A DNA stretch of 64,000 nt from Panicum virgatum. Its lineage: Eukaryota > Streptophyta > Magnoliopsida > Poales > Poaceae. The notes under the pieces were generated by a model. The model worked only from the letters and a program-made list of their open reading frames with translations, was not told the DNA's origin and ran no database searches. Where the stretch lies: contig NC_053149.1 in the NCBI RefSeq assembly GCF_016808335.1, forward strand, positions 56,473,922 through 56,537,921, written 5' to 3'. The translations under genes were made by a program, and so were the position numbers. This document shows, piece by piece, positions 33,219-45,413 of the stretch. Numbering within the stretch: position 1 is the first letter of the stretch; the number at the start of each line of letters is the position of its first letter.

Positions 33219-33363
33219 CGCAGGACCAAGCGAGTTCGCCGTGGCGCAAGCGAAGGGAAAGGAGCTAAAACTGGGATGAAGAGGCACAAAGGCAGAAGGA
33301 AGAAAGAGAGTTCGGCGCTAGAAAACAATGTGAGCGTACCCTCCCCCGCCCGGGCACCCTCAC

Positions 33364-33370
33364 TTATATA
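33364..33370 (-). promoter_or_regulatory. Candidate TATA box of the antisense gene of gypsy-1
   Basis: The minus strand reads CCTATATAAGTGAGG about 150 bp upstream of the antisense start codon at 33218. A related CCATATAAGTGAGGG lies near 33465-33475. The TATATAAG motif at a sensible distance suggests an internal promoter separate from the LTR. Confidence 0.5.
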
Positions 33371-33478
33371 GGAGGGGGGCATGAAAAAACTGTTTTACCC
33401 CTCCAGAATTTTCACGGAGGGAGCGCGCGTGGAAGGGCAACGTCGGAATTTCGCACCAAACCCTCACTTATATGGAAG

Positions 33479-35528
33479 GGCATCGACCGAGCAGCCACCA
33501 CAAAGAAGTAACAACTGAATGATTTGAGTGCTTAGGTGTGGTTCAGAAGTTTAACTTGTTTTAGCCTGAAGTGTTTCCTCCAAACAACAGCTACTAAGTT
33601 TGATTCGGAGGATTAAACACAATCCCAGAGCAACATGGATTAAATTATGGACCTAACAGCAATTACTACCAAGCAAACCCAGGCAAGGTACTTACAACAA
33701 GCATCAACCTGTCCTACAAGTTTAGAAAGATTAAAACAGGAGCTTGTTTTATGGAGATTACACATGCATGAAATAATCAACTAACAACATTTATAAAAGA
33801 AAAGAGCATCGCTAGGAACAAATTAAAAGCAAGGATCTAACTTGCGGATATGATCTAGCAACAAGAATTTACCAAAATAACATGATTTTGATAAAGCATG
33901 CCACATAATTTTTCCAACATTTATTGATGGTATAAAATATTTATTTTAACTCTAGCAAGGTAAACTAAACATAAACAGATATACTCAACAGTACACAACA
34001 CCAGCACATGAAATTTTTATGGTGGATTACACATACAAAGATTGAACTACTGCCTAAATTTCACGATTTTTAGAGCAACAGAACAACCGATATAAAATAA
34101 ACTAGCTTAAACACAACCCAAAATTTTAGCAGGGGCAAAAGTGACATTTGCCATGCATAAATATTTTTCCTCTGAAGATCTTGATCTAAGCAACCCAATG
34201 AAATTTATTTTGTATTTTTAGCATTTTTCTACAATTTGTTATGCATTTACAAATTTCCAACCGAATAAAAGATTTTGGAAAAGAAAACTTAAATAGGAGC
34301 TGACAGCTGGGCCCCACCCGTCAGTGGGAGGCCCAGCTCCCAGCTCCCTTGCTCTGCTCTCCGCCCGCACGAGCGCCATGGCCGTGGCCACGGCCAGGCT
34401 CGGCGGCGGTGGCGGTTCCCGCCGACGGGGTGGCGGGGCGGGCCCGCGGCTAGGGCGGGCCCGCGGCTAGGGCGGGCCGGCGGAGCAGGGCAGGTGCACG
34501 CGCAGGGCTGGACTCACACGGGGGTGGCTCGTGACGGCGTAGCGGCGTCGATGACGGCCGTGGCGCAACTGCCTAGGCGGCAGCGAGGAGAGGTGGCGAC
34601 GAGGCAGGGCGGCATGGCGGCCAGCGCGGGCGGGTGAACCCGACGCACGCAGTGGCGCGGTACGGGGCCGCGTGAGCACGGCCTGCGACATGAGGCAGCG
34701 ACTGAAGGGTCGACCGGCGGCGGCATGGCCGCTTTCTGGTGGCGCCGACGTAGGAAAAGGAGGGAAATGAGGTCGGGTAGCACGAGGGCGGCACGGGGAA
34801 GCTCACCGAGGGCTCGAATCGACAGGAGGAGGGCTAGAGGGGGTCGTCAACGGTGGAGGCGGAGCTCCGGTGGAGGGACAATGGCGGCCACGGCGGCGCG
34901 GGGCTCGATTCAGCCGGGGAACGGCATAATCGGGCTCGGGTGTGGTGGAAGAGATAGAGGGTAAGGTGGAATGGGGTTTGGGGAGGCTCGGGGTGCGGGG
35001 ACGGCTGCGGGGCGGCGGGGTGTGGCCGGAGCGGCGGACGGCGGCTACGCTGCGCGGCTCGGCTCGACTCGAGCTCTAGCGGAGGAAGAAGGGGGCGAAA
35101 ACGGGGATGGCACCATGGGGATAAGGACGGGCGTGCGCATGCGGCGTCGAGATTCATCGGTGCAATGCGTGGAGGGCTCGCCGGCGGCCAAACGCCGGTA
35201 TGGGCGCGGTGAGCACAGTGGAAGCACTGGAGCTGCACAGTAAACTAGTTTGACTATTTTGGCCCATTTTTTGACACTCCAAAACTCAAAATTTCATATG
35301 GGAACATAAAATTTGGCCAAAGTAGAAGTTGTAGAGGAAGAGAAGATCTACAACTTTTGTTTTGGGAGAAAGTTGTTTTGAGACTCAGATCAAGGAGAAA
35401 AACATGGTCGAACACGGCTAAAATGATGTTTAACACGCGAACTTGATTAACACTAATGACATTGCTTAGGTCCATAATTAGCGAGTTAAACACATGATTA
35501 GTGCCTCGATTAACACAGGGGTGTTACA
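33479..35528 (-). repeat. Truncated 3' LTR
   Basis: On the minus strand it begins TGTAACACCCCTGTG next to the polypurine tract and runs to 33479, where homology with the other LTR stops abruptly at GGCATCGACC. A GC-rich, coding-like zone lies at about 34300-35220; its open frames on both strands are unrecognised. Confidence 0.8.
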
Positions 35529-35546
35529 GCCCTCCCCCCTTAAAAG
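35529..35546 (-). other. Polypurine tract
   Basis: The minus strand reads CTTTTAAGGGGGGAGGGC directly before the 3' LTR TG, which is the plus-strand priming site used in reverse transcription. Confidence 0.75.
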
Positions 35547-35640
35547 AATCTTGTCCCGAGATTCACGTGCGTAAGTGACAGATAAGGAGGGAAGATGTTT
35601 GTTAACCAAGGATATTAACACTACCCTGAAATTACCTTCC

Positions 35641-36462
35641 TCAAACTGACTTACCTTCGGAATCTTTCTTGGGGGTAGCGCATTCAGCGTGAACCATCCC
35701 TTTCCGAAGGTACCAGGTACAGGTCTTCTCTCTATCGCATTGCTTATTTGACCTTTGACCTTGTGTAGATGGTTCGTACTGTGCAGCTAACATCCGAAGT
35801 AGATTGCTTGAATCGCCTCCCGACATGCGAACATCGGATAGTATCTTTGTCCAGTTCAGATTATTAGAGGTGCTAACCGAATTCGGTGGATCTTTCCAAG
35901 TGGATGAACGGCAATCTCGGATAAAATGGCCGTATTCGCCACACTTGAAACAAGGTTGGCAACCGGTGCAGCGACATTTCTTCTTTAACCTCATTGAACA
36001 CCGAACAGGGGAGTGAGTTCTTGCTCTTATTGTTGGGTCGACATCAGTAGTACTGCTAGCTTGCCTTCTACCACGTGGAAGGAATTCTGTGCATGTAATT
36101 TCCCATCCACTTAAATCTATGTCGTATCTGCTGCTCGTGGGAGCCAGACACTCTACATGGGGATCTTTAAGTTCCATCGGAAGTTGTGATGGTGACAATA
36201 GGGAGTCCGAGTAAACATTCTGTGTCTCCTCTTGCTTCCAATTTATTTCCAGTCTGGGGTTAGTATATTCTTCAGGTACTTCGCTGAGATCACTTTTCTT
36301 TTTGTTGAAGCTGCTTCGTAGACAGGGGCGGTCGCACATCTTACAACAGTGGCAAGGCTCAAATTGCCTCATCGGCGCTTCGGTTATCACGACGTCGGAG
36401 GGCAGAAGATTGATGTGTCCCTGGTCGGGGTCCTTCATACGGCTTTCCGTTGCATACTCCAT
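35641..36462 (-). CDS. Retrotransposon zinc-knuckle protein (gag-like, 273 aa)
   Basis: An uninterrupted frame starts at MEYATESRMK and carries one retroviral-type CCHC knuckle, CFKCGEYGHFIRDC, at residues 171-184. Before it is a Cys-rich stretch (CHCCKMCDRPC at 37-47) and a basic run KLK..KCRCTGC just upstream of the knuckle. A CCHC knuckle is expected to bind RNA. It is the only substantial frame in the internal region and lies at its 3' end next to the polypurine tract, an odd place for a gag. It may be a remnant or a dedicated protein of a non-autonomous family. Confidence 0.55.
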   Translation of the reverse strand: MEYATESRMKDPDQGHINLLPSDVVITEAPMRQFEPCHCCKMCDRPCLRSSFNKKKSDLSEVPEEYTNPRLEINWKQEETQNVYSDSLLSPSQLPMELKDPHVECLAPTSSRYDIDLSGWEITCTEFLPRGRRQASSTTDVDPTIRARTHSPVRCSMRLKKKCRCTGCQPCFKCGEYGHFIRDCRSSTWKDPPNSVSTSNNLNWTKILSDVRMSGGDSSNLLRMLAAQYEPSTQGQRSNKQCDREKTCTWYLRKGMVHAECATPKKDSEGKSV

Positions 36463-38963
36463 TATTCACCTATGCAGTCCAAAACCAGGATTTCCTACTA
36501 AGGTGAAAGGAACTTCCTCTTTGTATGCAGCTGCGGATGCCTCTCGATGACGACGATCGCTTTTAAGTGAACACCCGAACTCAATTCTTACACGGCTCTT
36601 CAACTAGAATGGAGAATTGAGTCGTGCAAGGTTTTCAAATCTGAAAGTTTTCAAATCTGAAAGAGAAGTTAACTGAACAAGGTATGATGATAAGACAAAG
36701 TGGTCAGTTCTCATAATGCTGAGATCACCACATGAGAACCAATGTCAGTGAGATTCATCTCAAGGCTTATGGATAACAAATGAGGATAGCACGGAAGATG
36801 GGTTTAAGAGAAGTTTCTAGAACATCCTTGCTCAGGATTATATTATTTGGATGAGTTGCACTATGTTTGTTGTAAAACATGCTTCTTTATGACAATGCAA
36901 TCAAGGAATAATGACCACATTTCCACTCTGAGTGCAAATGCTCGAAAACCATGATAATGATGCACCCTTGAGATGGATGATTGCAATGCTGGTATAATAA
37001 AATGATAGATGAAATGGTGCATATGACACAATGCGACTGCTACGATGCTAGCTCAATGATGCATACACCATGATGCATAGATGATAATGCTTCTATTTTA
37101 TGCATGTATGAGATGCCTAAAATATGATGCATACACACATGAGTTTGCGATGTACACAGTGCCACACACGTCTTATGACCGTTCTCTCTCTCTCGAGACT
37201 AACCTCTCGTTAACCCTATACTCCTGAGATGGATTAGAAGTTAGGACACTAGTAAGGGTTGCACAAGAAGGGATTGCGGTGAGTTATGTCACATATACCG
37301 AGGCACCAGCGCGCTCCTAGTGGCTCAATCATGTGGCTGTAGCGCACATGAGGCCCTAGGTTCCGACACGGCACCATGGTCATGTGATTAAACACCACCA
37401 CAAGAAAAAGAGGAATAGCAACCCAGTAGTGCCAACAGCGACAAGATAGATTAAAAAAACGAAGACAACCCGAAGTTGTACTCGAACGCATGCCCGGTAG
37501 TTAGTTTATGGATTCCGGATGATGATGCAACACCATGCACTGACCAAAGACGTGATATGATGTGATGCATGACTTTTGCAGGAAGAACTGTATTCATAAA
37601 GTAATTATTGTCATAAACCTTTTTAATTTATTCAAAAAAATTATCTGAGCAAGAATTGAAGGTGCAACCTTCAGACGTTGGAACCAGAATAGCCAACAAT
37701 ATAAGGTACCACATCAAGAGAGGATAGAAGGATCACTAAATGATGGATTGAAGGGTTTGCTGACAAATATCAAGATTTAATCATTAAAGGAAAAATTACC
37801 AAGCTTTTGCTGGAACAGGTCCAAGGCATTCAGCGAGGGTTTGATTTGAAAGGCAAACTAAGATTAACAATAAGGTTCGCACATGACTGAAACCACTGAC
37901 TTGCAAAGGGTCTTCTCAACCCAAGATTTGGCTAGCAGATTACGTTAGCCCACTGCCACAACAGAAAACCCAGGCGGACATTTAGATAAAACCTGCACAT
38001 TTAGCAGAATGACGTAACAAACAAGACCATCAAACAATCCAAGATATGACATGATGCATGCACGTTCTACTCGTTTCTCACCCAAACAATTGCCAATAAC
38101 TGGGCATACGAGGATGGCCGATGGCACAACTATGTACTCTCCCTATGTATAAACTAGGCGTTCCTACGATCAAGGTGTTCATAACGCGCTTAACGTGGTT
38201 AGTTTCCTGCAAAAAAACATAGAGTATATGTAACCACTTTTGGACCCTTCGTGCCAGCACTCACGAACGGCCCCCATGTGTCCTACGCCACACGGGTAAT
38301 GCATATGCAGATTCTCACATATTCACACATACATTACCATCCACTATAGAGATGGCACCCAGACGTTCGACGCTGAATGGGCAGCGCTGCATACGTCATA
38401 ATAACGTATTCACTTCCCGTACACTCGCCTTATGGGACATCCAAGGGTAGACGTGTCCCAAGGGTCACGGTCATGGCCAACAGCATGATAGATTTACATC
38501 TCGTAACATTGACTTACAAGATGACCGTAGTTACAACCACACGGTAGGAAATCCGCGCTCCATATCAGGCGGTAGATAGCGATAGGATCATTTGAATTGA
38601 GCCTTATCACCTCTTCGTATGCTCATCATACGGGACCCGCGCACGTATGAAACACGTGAGCTATTCTAAGGGACTACCCATAATGCTTACCTTGCTTACC
38701 TTAACGTAGGTGCGTCGTTACCGATTATTAAATACCAATTCTGCAAGAAGTAAGTTTAACAGAATGTAAAGTACTGGAAGTGCTGGAATAAAATAGATAC
38801 ATAGATGCCACCATGACTAATAAAGCCTAGATAGGGCATACGATCTATCTATCTTATTTCCTTAGCGTAACGAGCGTCAAATTTTCAAAACCAATAAATT
38901 TGCAAATAAAATGTTAGTATTAAACTTAATTAAGCATGCAATTAATCATCCCCAGTGCATTTC
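36463..38963 (-). other. Internal, apparently non-coding region of the non-autonomous element
   Basis: About 2.5 kb between the primer-binding site and the zinc-knuckle ORF. No RT, integrase or capsid motif is visible in any frame; the longest frames are about 60-80 codons and look random. Short repeats of ATGATGC-type wording occur around 36950-37130. Confidence 0.5.
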
Positions 38964-38976
38964 GGCTCTGATACCA
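38964..38976 (-). other. Primer-binding site (initiator tRNA-Met)
   Basis: The minus strand reads TGGTATCAGAGCC two bases after the LTR end, complementary to the 3' end of plant initiator tRNA-Met. Confidence 0.85.
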
Positions 38977-38978
38977 GC

Positions 38979-41900
38979 TGTAACAGAACCGCCCAAATTA
39001 AACCGGCTTAAGTGCGCTAACTATCATCTTAATGGTTAATCAAGTTACCACGCACTTAAAATGGTGTAATCTGGTCATATGTCGGTTTAAGGATCGAAAA
39101 ACACTGGAAGTCTCACACGAGGACGATCACAGATGATTACAAGCAGACAAACATTCTCCATTTTATTTACAGCAAAGCTTTACAAACTGAGTTTTAACAA
39201 ATTATCAGAGTTCAACATGTAGCGGAATTTTAAATAGAAGCTTAGTTTGAAAACAACGATAACTACGAAGACGTGAGGATGTCACATCGAGCCCACCAAT
39301 GTGAATCCTGGTTAGCTCCAACCAGCAGCAATTACACCTGAAAACAAGATAACAACAAACCCTGAGTATACTAATACTCAGCAAGGCTTACCCGACTATG
39401 GGTATACTTAGCCCACTATCTGGACATGCAAAGCTTTTTGGCTCTGGAGTTTATTTTGCTGAAAAGACTACTAACAATGGATCCTTACTTCCAAATTTTA
39501 GCTTAGGTTTAGTATACACCGTACCAACTAGGTTTGCCTGAATTTCTAGAGCACACATGGTAGAACAGAGAAATCCTCTGGTAATATCACAATCAAATCA
39601 TTTTCGTTCCATTCTCATTACCATTTCTTTACTACGATGTGACGAAGTGACCAAGGTTCTCTTAACCGAGAGAGACGGAGAATCGATTCGATTTAACCTT
39701 GCAAGGTGGACCTAACTCACACGACACGTGCAGCCACGCCGGACCACACATGTCAACTGTTCCCATCATCACCCCGACGTCTAAACCACGCCTGCCAAAA
39801 CCCGGGTGAAGGGTCCCTCACGGTGAACTCCCAGAGAACCCGGAGGCAACATACACTCCAACACCCGCCATCATCCCACTCCCAGAGTAGCAGGTCGCGA
39901 TTCAAAGTATCGTTGCAATTCAGGTAATTAGCTTAGCGGTTTCGACTACCTCCTACTCCCGGCATGTGGTTAGTACTGTTCAAACTTGGTCAGCACAGCC
40001 AACAATGGTACGGTCCTCAATCGACACAGGCGGAGGCTTACATTCCATATCCATAATCCAATTCCTCTCCGATCAGTCTCCATTCTTATGTTCTCACAGA
40101 TTCATTTTCAAACCACTTTGCCATAAGTAATTAGGACATATATCTCGCGAGTGACAGGAATCACTCGACTTCTACCGAATCCTGATTAAGCATGGCAATA
40201 CTAACGACCTGCACACTAGTAGAGTAACTGAGGAAACCTAGGAATTATGCATCTATGGTTTCATTCAACTCCTAGAAACTTAATGCACAATTACATAAAT
40301 AAACCATTAAATAATTAAAGTAGGGGTTATGCTCCGGGGCTAGCCTTGCAGGTCAGCGGGGTTAGCGTCTTCCTCTGGAACTGGCTCGACGGCTGCTTCG
40401 GCTTGCGGTTCCCCTATTTGCTGCTCCTGGATCGGCTCAGCAACCAGCTCGTAGACGGCTTCGTTCGCGGCATCTACACGTATGAAAAAGGATGCCATGC
40501 ATATGTTAAGATAATCATGCGATGAAGAAATGCATAAGTGCTCATGATGCGATGCATTTCAAGGTAAAGCAAATAAAAGAACCGATAAAACTGACAGGCA
40601 TCGACCGAGCAGCCACCACAAAGAAGTAACAACTGAACGATTTGAGTGCTTAGGTGTGGTTCAGAAGTTTAACTTGTTTTAGGCTGAAGTGTTTCCTCCA
40701 AACAAAGCTACTAAGTTTGATTCAGAGGATTAAACACAACCCCAGAGCAACATGGATTAAATTATGGACCTAACAGCAATTACTACCAAGCAAACCCAGG
40801 CAAGGTACTTACAACAAGCATCAACCTGTCCTACAAGTTTAGAACGATTAAAACAGGAGCTTGTTTTATGGAGATTACACATGCATGAAATAATTAAATA
40901 ACAACATTTATAAAAGAAAAGAGCATCGCTAGGAACAAATTAAAAGCAAGGATCTAACTTGCGGATATGATCTAGCAACAAGAATTTACCAAAATAACAT
41001 GATTTTGATAAAGCATGCCACATAATTTTTCCAACATTTATTGATGGTATAAAATATTTATTTTAACTCTAGCAAGGTAAACTAAACATAAACAGATATA
41101 CTCAACAGTGCACAACAACATCACATGAAATTTTTACGGTGGATTACACATACAAAGATTGAACTACTGCCTAAATTTCACGATTTTTAGAGCAACAGAA
41201 CAACCGATATAAAATAAACTAGCTTAAACATAACCCAAAATTTTAGCAGGGGCAAAAGTGACATTTGCCATGCATAAATATTTTTCCTCTGAAGATATTG
41301 ATCTAAGGAACCCAAAAAAATTTATTTTACATTTTTAGCATTTTTCTACAATTTGTTATGCATTTACAAATTTCCAACCGAATAAAAGATTTTGGAAAAG
41401 AAAACTTAAATAGGAGCTGACAGCTGGGCCCCACCCGTCAGTGGGAGGCCCAGCTCCCAGCTCCCCTGCTCTGCTCTCCGCCCGCACGAGCGCCATGGCC
41501 GTGGCCACGGCCAGGCTCGGCGGCGGTGGCGGTTCCCGCCGGCGGGGTGGCGGGACGGGCCCGCGGCCAGGGCGGGCCGTCGGAGCGGGGCAGGGGCATG
41601 TGCAGGGCAGGGCTCGCATGGGGGTGGCTCATGACGGCGCGGTGGCACAGCTGCCTAAGCGGCAGCGAGGCGAGGTGGCGACGAGGCAGGGCGGCCAGCT
41701 CGGGCGGGCGGACCCGACGCACACAGTGGCGTGGCGCGGTGCCACGTGAGCACGGCCTGTGACATGCAGCAGCGACCGGAGGGTCGACCGGTGGCAGCAT
41801 GGCCGTGTTTTGGCGGCGCCGGGGCGGGAAAAGAAGGGAAAGGAGGTCGGGTAGCATGAGGGCGGCACGGGGATACTCACCGAGGGCTCGAATCGACCGG

Positions 41901-42072
41901 AGGAGGGCTGGAGGTGGTCGTCAACGGTGGAGGCGGAGCTCCGGTGGAGGGGCAATGGCGGCCACGGCGGCGGGGGGTTTGATTCGGCTGGGGAACGGCG
42001 CAATCGGGCTTGGGGTGTGGTGGAAGAGATGGAGGGTAAGGTGGATCGGGGTTTGGGGAGGCTCGGGGCGCG
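38979..42072 (-). repeat. Truncated 5' LTR
   Basis: On the plus strand it starts TGTAACAGAACCG, so the LTR ends CGGTTCTGTTACA on the minus strand next to the primer-binding site. From 40597 to 42072 it matches the 3' LTR closely; at 42072 it stops inside the pol of the neighbouring gypsy element. Confidence 0.8.
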
Positions 42073-42075
42073 TCC

Positions 42076-43094
42076 GAGGGGCTCCACGCAAAGATGTCTG
42101 CATTAGCACGGAGAAAGTCGATGAGCACCACTTCCTATTTGCTGTCGAGGGTGGCGTTGACCTGCAATGCCTTGTCGTCAGGGTGATTCGGGTTGAGGGG
42201 CACCTTCTTGATACCTTCGGCGGGTTCGAAGCTGCCCACGTGCCAGTGCGTGGAGTCCAAGGCCTCACTTGCCATCTTGTCGAGGGTGGCTGCAAGGGCC
42301 TCGTCCTCCGTTTGAGCCTCCGCGTGCTCGACGCACTCGACGTCGCACTCGTAGGCGTACTCAAACGAGGAGCCGACGGTGATGACACCCCTCGGGCCCG
42401 GCATCTTTAGTTTGAGGTAGGTGTAGTTGGGGATGGCCATGAACTTAGCGTAGCAGGGATGACCAAGGATGGCATGGTAGGCTCCCCGAAATCCCACCAC
42501 CTCGAAGGTGAGCACTTCCCTGCGGAAATTGGCTGCCGTGCCGAAGTAGACGGGTAGGTCGATCTGGCCGAGGGGTTGGACTCGCTTCCCCGGCGCAACG
42601 CCATGGAATGGCGACTTGCTGGGGCGGAGCTTGTTCAATCCGATCCCCATGAGCTCCAAGGTGTGGGCGTACATGATGTTGAGGCTGCTGCCTCCGTCCA
42701 TGAGCACCTTGGAGAAGCGGGTGTTGCCGATGATGGGGTCGACAACAAGCGGGTACCATCCCAGGTGCGGGATGTAGTCAGGGTGGTCCTCGCGGCTGAA
42801 GGAAATGGTGTCCTCCGACCAGTCGAGGTAGGATGGCGTGGACTTGGTGACGTAGAAGACTTCCCGGCGCTCACGCTTGCGCTGTCGAGAGGTCATGTTC
42901 GTTGTCGGCCCTCCGAAGATGAAGAAGGCGTTCTCCACCGGAGGGAACTCGTCGTCTCCACCTTTGTCGCCAGCCTCCTTCTTGTTGTCCTCATTGTGAT
43001 GCGCGACGCGGTTGTAGAACTTCCGGAGCATCTCGCACTGCTCGAGGGTGTGGTTGACCGATCCCTTGTGGTAAGGGCACAACTTCTTGAGCAT
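42076..43094 (-). pseudogene. gypsy-3 zinc-knuckle, protease and RT start
   Basis: The frame includes CPYHKGSVNHTLEQC (knuckle-like), HLGWYPLVVDPIIGNTRFSK, the protease motif VLMDGGSSLNIMY, and FRGAYHAILGHP. A TAG near 42135 after LDSK probably replaces a Gln codon, because the polyprotein continues EVVLIDFLRANADIFAWS. RT proper is missing beyond 42073. Confidence 0.8.
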
Positions 43095-45100
43095 GTCATC
43101 AAATAGGCCGCCCCCGCCTCGAGGGGGCCTCGAGGTCCTTTGCGGTCTGGGGCAGCAATGAAGGCATCGTCGGAGTCTTCCGCCTGTCCCGGTCTGCGCT
43201 GGTTCGGTGGGGCCGGCTTCTTTCCTTTCTTCCCCCGCTTTTGTTTCTTGGCGGGGGCGTTGGTCTTGGCGCTGCCGCCCTCTGCAGGCGCATCTTCCTT
43301 GCGCTCTTTTGCCTTGTTGTCAAAGATGGCACCAACTGCCTCCTCTCCTGCGGCGTAGTCGGTGGCAGCATCGAACAGCTCGTTGGTGCTGGTGGGACTG
43401 CTTTGCGCAAGCTCGTGCACCAGGTTCCTGCACGTCGTGCCTTCGAGGAAAGCGTTGATGACCTCGACGTGGGTGACGCTGGGGAGCTCGGTGCATTGCT
43501 TGGAGAAGCGCCGCACGTAGTCGCGCAAGGACTCCTTGGGCTTCTGCCGACACCCTTTGAGGTCCCAGGAGTTCCCAGGGCACACGTAAGTGCCCTGGAA
43601 GTTGCCCACGAAGATCTTGACTAGGTCGGCCCAGTCATGGATCTGGTCCGTGGGCAAGTGCTCGAGCCACGTTCGCGTGGCGTCAGCGAGGTGAAAGGGG
43701 AGGTTGTGGATGATGACCGCGTTGTCCATCGCACCGCCCAGCTGGCATGCTAGGTGGTAGTCGTTGAGCCAGACCGCGGGATCGGTCTCGCCCGAGTACT
43801 TGACGAGGGTGGTGGGCTGTCGAAAGCGCGGGGGAAAGGGAGCGGTACGAATCTCCCGGCTGAACACACGGGTGCCCGAAGGCTCCGGTGACTCGCCCCT
43901 ATCGTGCTCGGGGTCGAAGCGACCACCCCGTTGAGGGGTGTACTTCCTGTTGTTGATGATGTTGCGGGCGTTGCCGTCGCCGGCGTGTCCGCGCGTGTCG
44001 TGGAGTCGCTCCCTTGCGGGAGTCCTTCCGATGTGATCATGCACCGAGGGTGCCTTCGCACCGTCTCTTGCGGCTGCCTTGCCCTTTCCTTCCGGGGGAG
44101 AGTGCGACGTGGCCTCGCAGCCCTGGTGTGCTGCACCTTTGGTCTTCGGGGCTGTCGAGCGCATGTGAGACGCAGAGCTCTCGGCCTACTGCACAGCAGC
44201 CTGCTCGATGAGCACCTGTGCCTCGTGGCGCAGGTTGTGACCCGAAGTCGTAGATGGCTCGGGCATTGCTTGGAGTAGGTAGGCCGCAGCGACGAGTTTC
44301 TCGCTGGTCATTTTTAGTTCTGGTGGTCTGTCGACGTTGTCGTCGGCTAGGATCCGTTCCCGAGCGAGGCGCCCCGCCTCCTGAGCCTGCGCGCCACGCG
44401 CGTTTCGCTGCTGTTATAGCACAGTGCGCAGCTCCTGCGTCTGCCGGCGCTGCTTGTCGAGCCTGGCTTGAAGCTCCTTGAGTTGCGCCAGCTGTGCCTA
44501 CCGCACCGCCGAGCTTGACGAAGAAGAAGGGGTCGCGACAGGCACCACTGCTTGGTTTGCCTGCGCGTCTGCCCCGCCGTTCCCGTCTTTGCCCGGAGCG
44601 CCGTCGTTTTGCCCGTCCGTGAGCTGGACCATGAAGCACTCCCGAGTGGAATCGTAATCCCCCTCACTGGTGTCCTCGGAGCAGGTGAGGCAGTAAGCCG
44701 CTGTGAGCTGGAACGAGCGAAAAGCGTCGGGGTCGCGGACCCCGAAGTAGTCCTCGGCCTCCTCTGCCGTGAAGTTGTCCATGAAGAAGCTGATGTCCTC
44801 GGCGATCGAACCCGCCGTCTCGGGGTAGGAGTCATCAGGAGATGATGCGATGAGGCTGCGGATTGAGAGGAGGTGATGACCCGACAGATCCTCATACTCG
44901 GTGAAGTTGGTGCTGGATGAAGAGGCGTAGGTGGCAGCATTGCGCATCCCGAAGGGAAAGGGCGACGACGCAATCGCCCCCTCCCTGGGAGTCACTGAAG
45001 CTGCAGTCGATGATGGTGCCGGCGCAGATGGCGTCGGAGCACATGATGACGAAGTGGTGGCTCCGTCGGCCTCGACGCTAAGCTGTGACATTCCAACCAC
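43080..45100 (-). pseudogene. gypsy-3 gag, broken
   Basis: An N-terminal frame (45100-44498) starting MVGMSQLSVEADG ends with a stop after SSSSSSAVR, then continues out of frame (AQLKELQARLDKQ-like coiled coil). The capsid-like domain (43900-43200) has KYSGETDPAVWLNDYH, LEHLPTDQIHDWADLVK and INAFLEGTTCRNLVHELA, then a Lys-rich tail. A shift near 43100 separates it from the knuckle. At least two lesions prevent one continuous product. Confidence 0.75.
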
Positions 45101-45413
45101 AACCCACGTGGGGGAGCTGAGGTGTGCCGCCCTGCGCTGCTCTAAGCACGCCTGTTGCTAGCGCTGGCCCGAGCGCCTATTATGCCGGGCTGGTGAAATC
45201 GGAGCGACGGGGTTGTGTCTGGGCGAGAGGAGCTCCATGATGTAACCATTGTCAGATGCCGTGAACTCAAGACTCCCGAACCGAATCTCGTATCCACTGG
45301 GAGCGGATCCGAGGCGCCCATGGGAAATGGGTTGGATCTGCTCGCCATCCCAGGAGATCAAATTGGAAGAAAAAAAGAAATGTCACGCAGCGTCCCCTAC
45401 CCGGCACGGCAAC

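Larger units (their letters stand above)
20677..33478 (+). mobile_element. Ty3/gypsy retrotransposon, Tat-like lineage, with antisense ORF (gypsy-1; 3' LTR lost)
   Basis: Order on the plus strand: 5' LTR (20677-21396), primer-binding site, gag, protease, RT, RNase H, integrase (to 27234), a tandem-repeat zone (27671-28095) and a long antisense coding region (about 28436-33218). No chromodomain follows the integrase. Antisense ORFs and tandem repeats between pol and the 3' LTR are known from Tat-lineage elements such as Grande. At 33478 the element abuts another retrotransposon's LTR and no matching 3' LTR is found, so the end was deleted or displaced. It inserted in exon 4 of the CCD8-like gene. 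Confidence 0.85.
33479..42072 (-). mobile_element. Non-autonomous Ty3/gypsy element with large LTRs (Del/Tekay-like), both LTRs truncated
   Basis: Minus orientation. A 5' LTR (38979-42072) is followed by an initiator-Met primer-binding site, about 3.4 kb of internal DNA with one zinc-knuckle ORF, a polypurine tract, and a 3' LTR (33479-35528). The shared LTR part aligns 33479-35000 with 40597-42072. The LTR would be about 3.6 kb when complete. The 3' LTR has lost its terminal 1.6 kb and the 5' LTR its first 0.5 kb. No RT or integrase is present. TGTAACACCCC starts and the tRNA-Met primer fit the Del/Tekay group. Confidence 0.8.

Noticed and set aside
34467..35243. Possible gene in the GC-rich part of the large LTR
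   Set aside because: The same stretch is repeated at 41438-42070 in the other LTR with shifted and broken frames, so it is LTR sequence.
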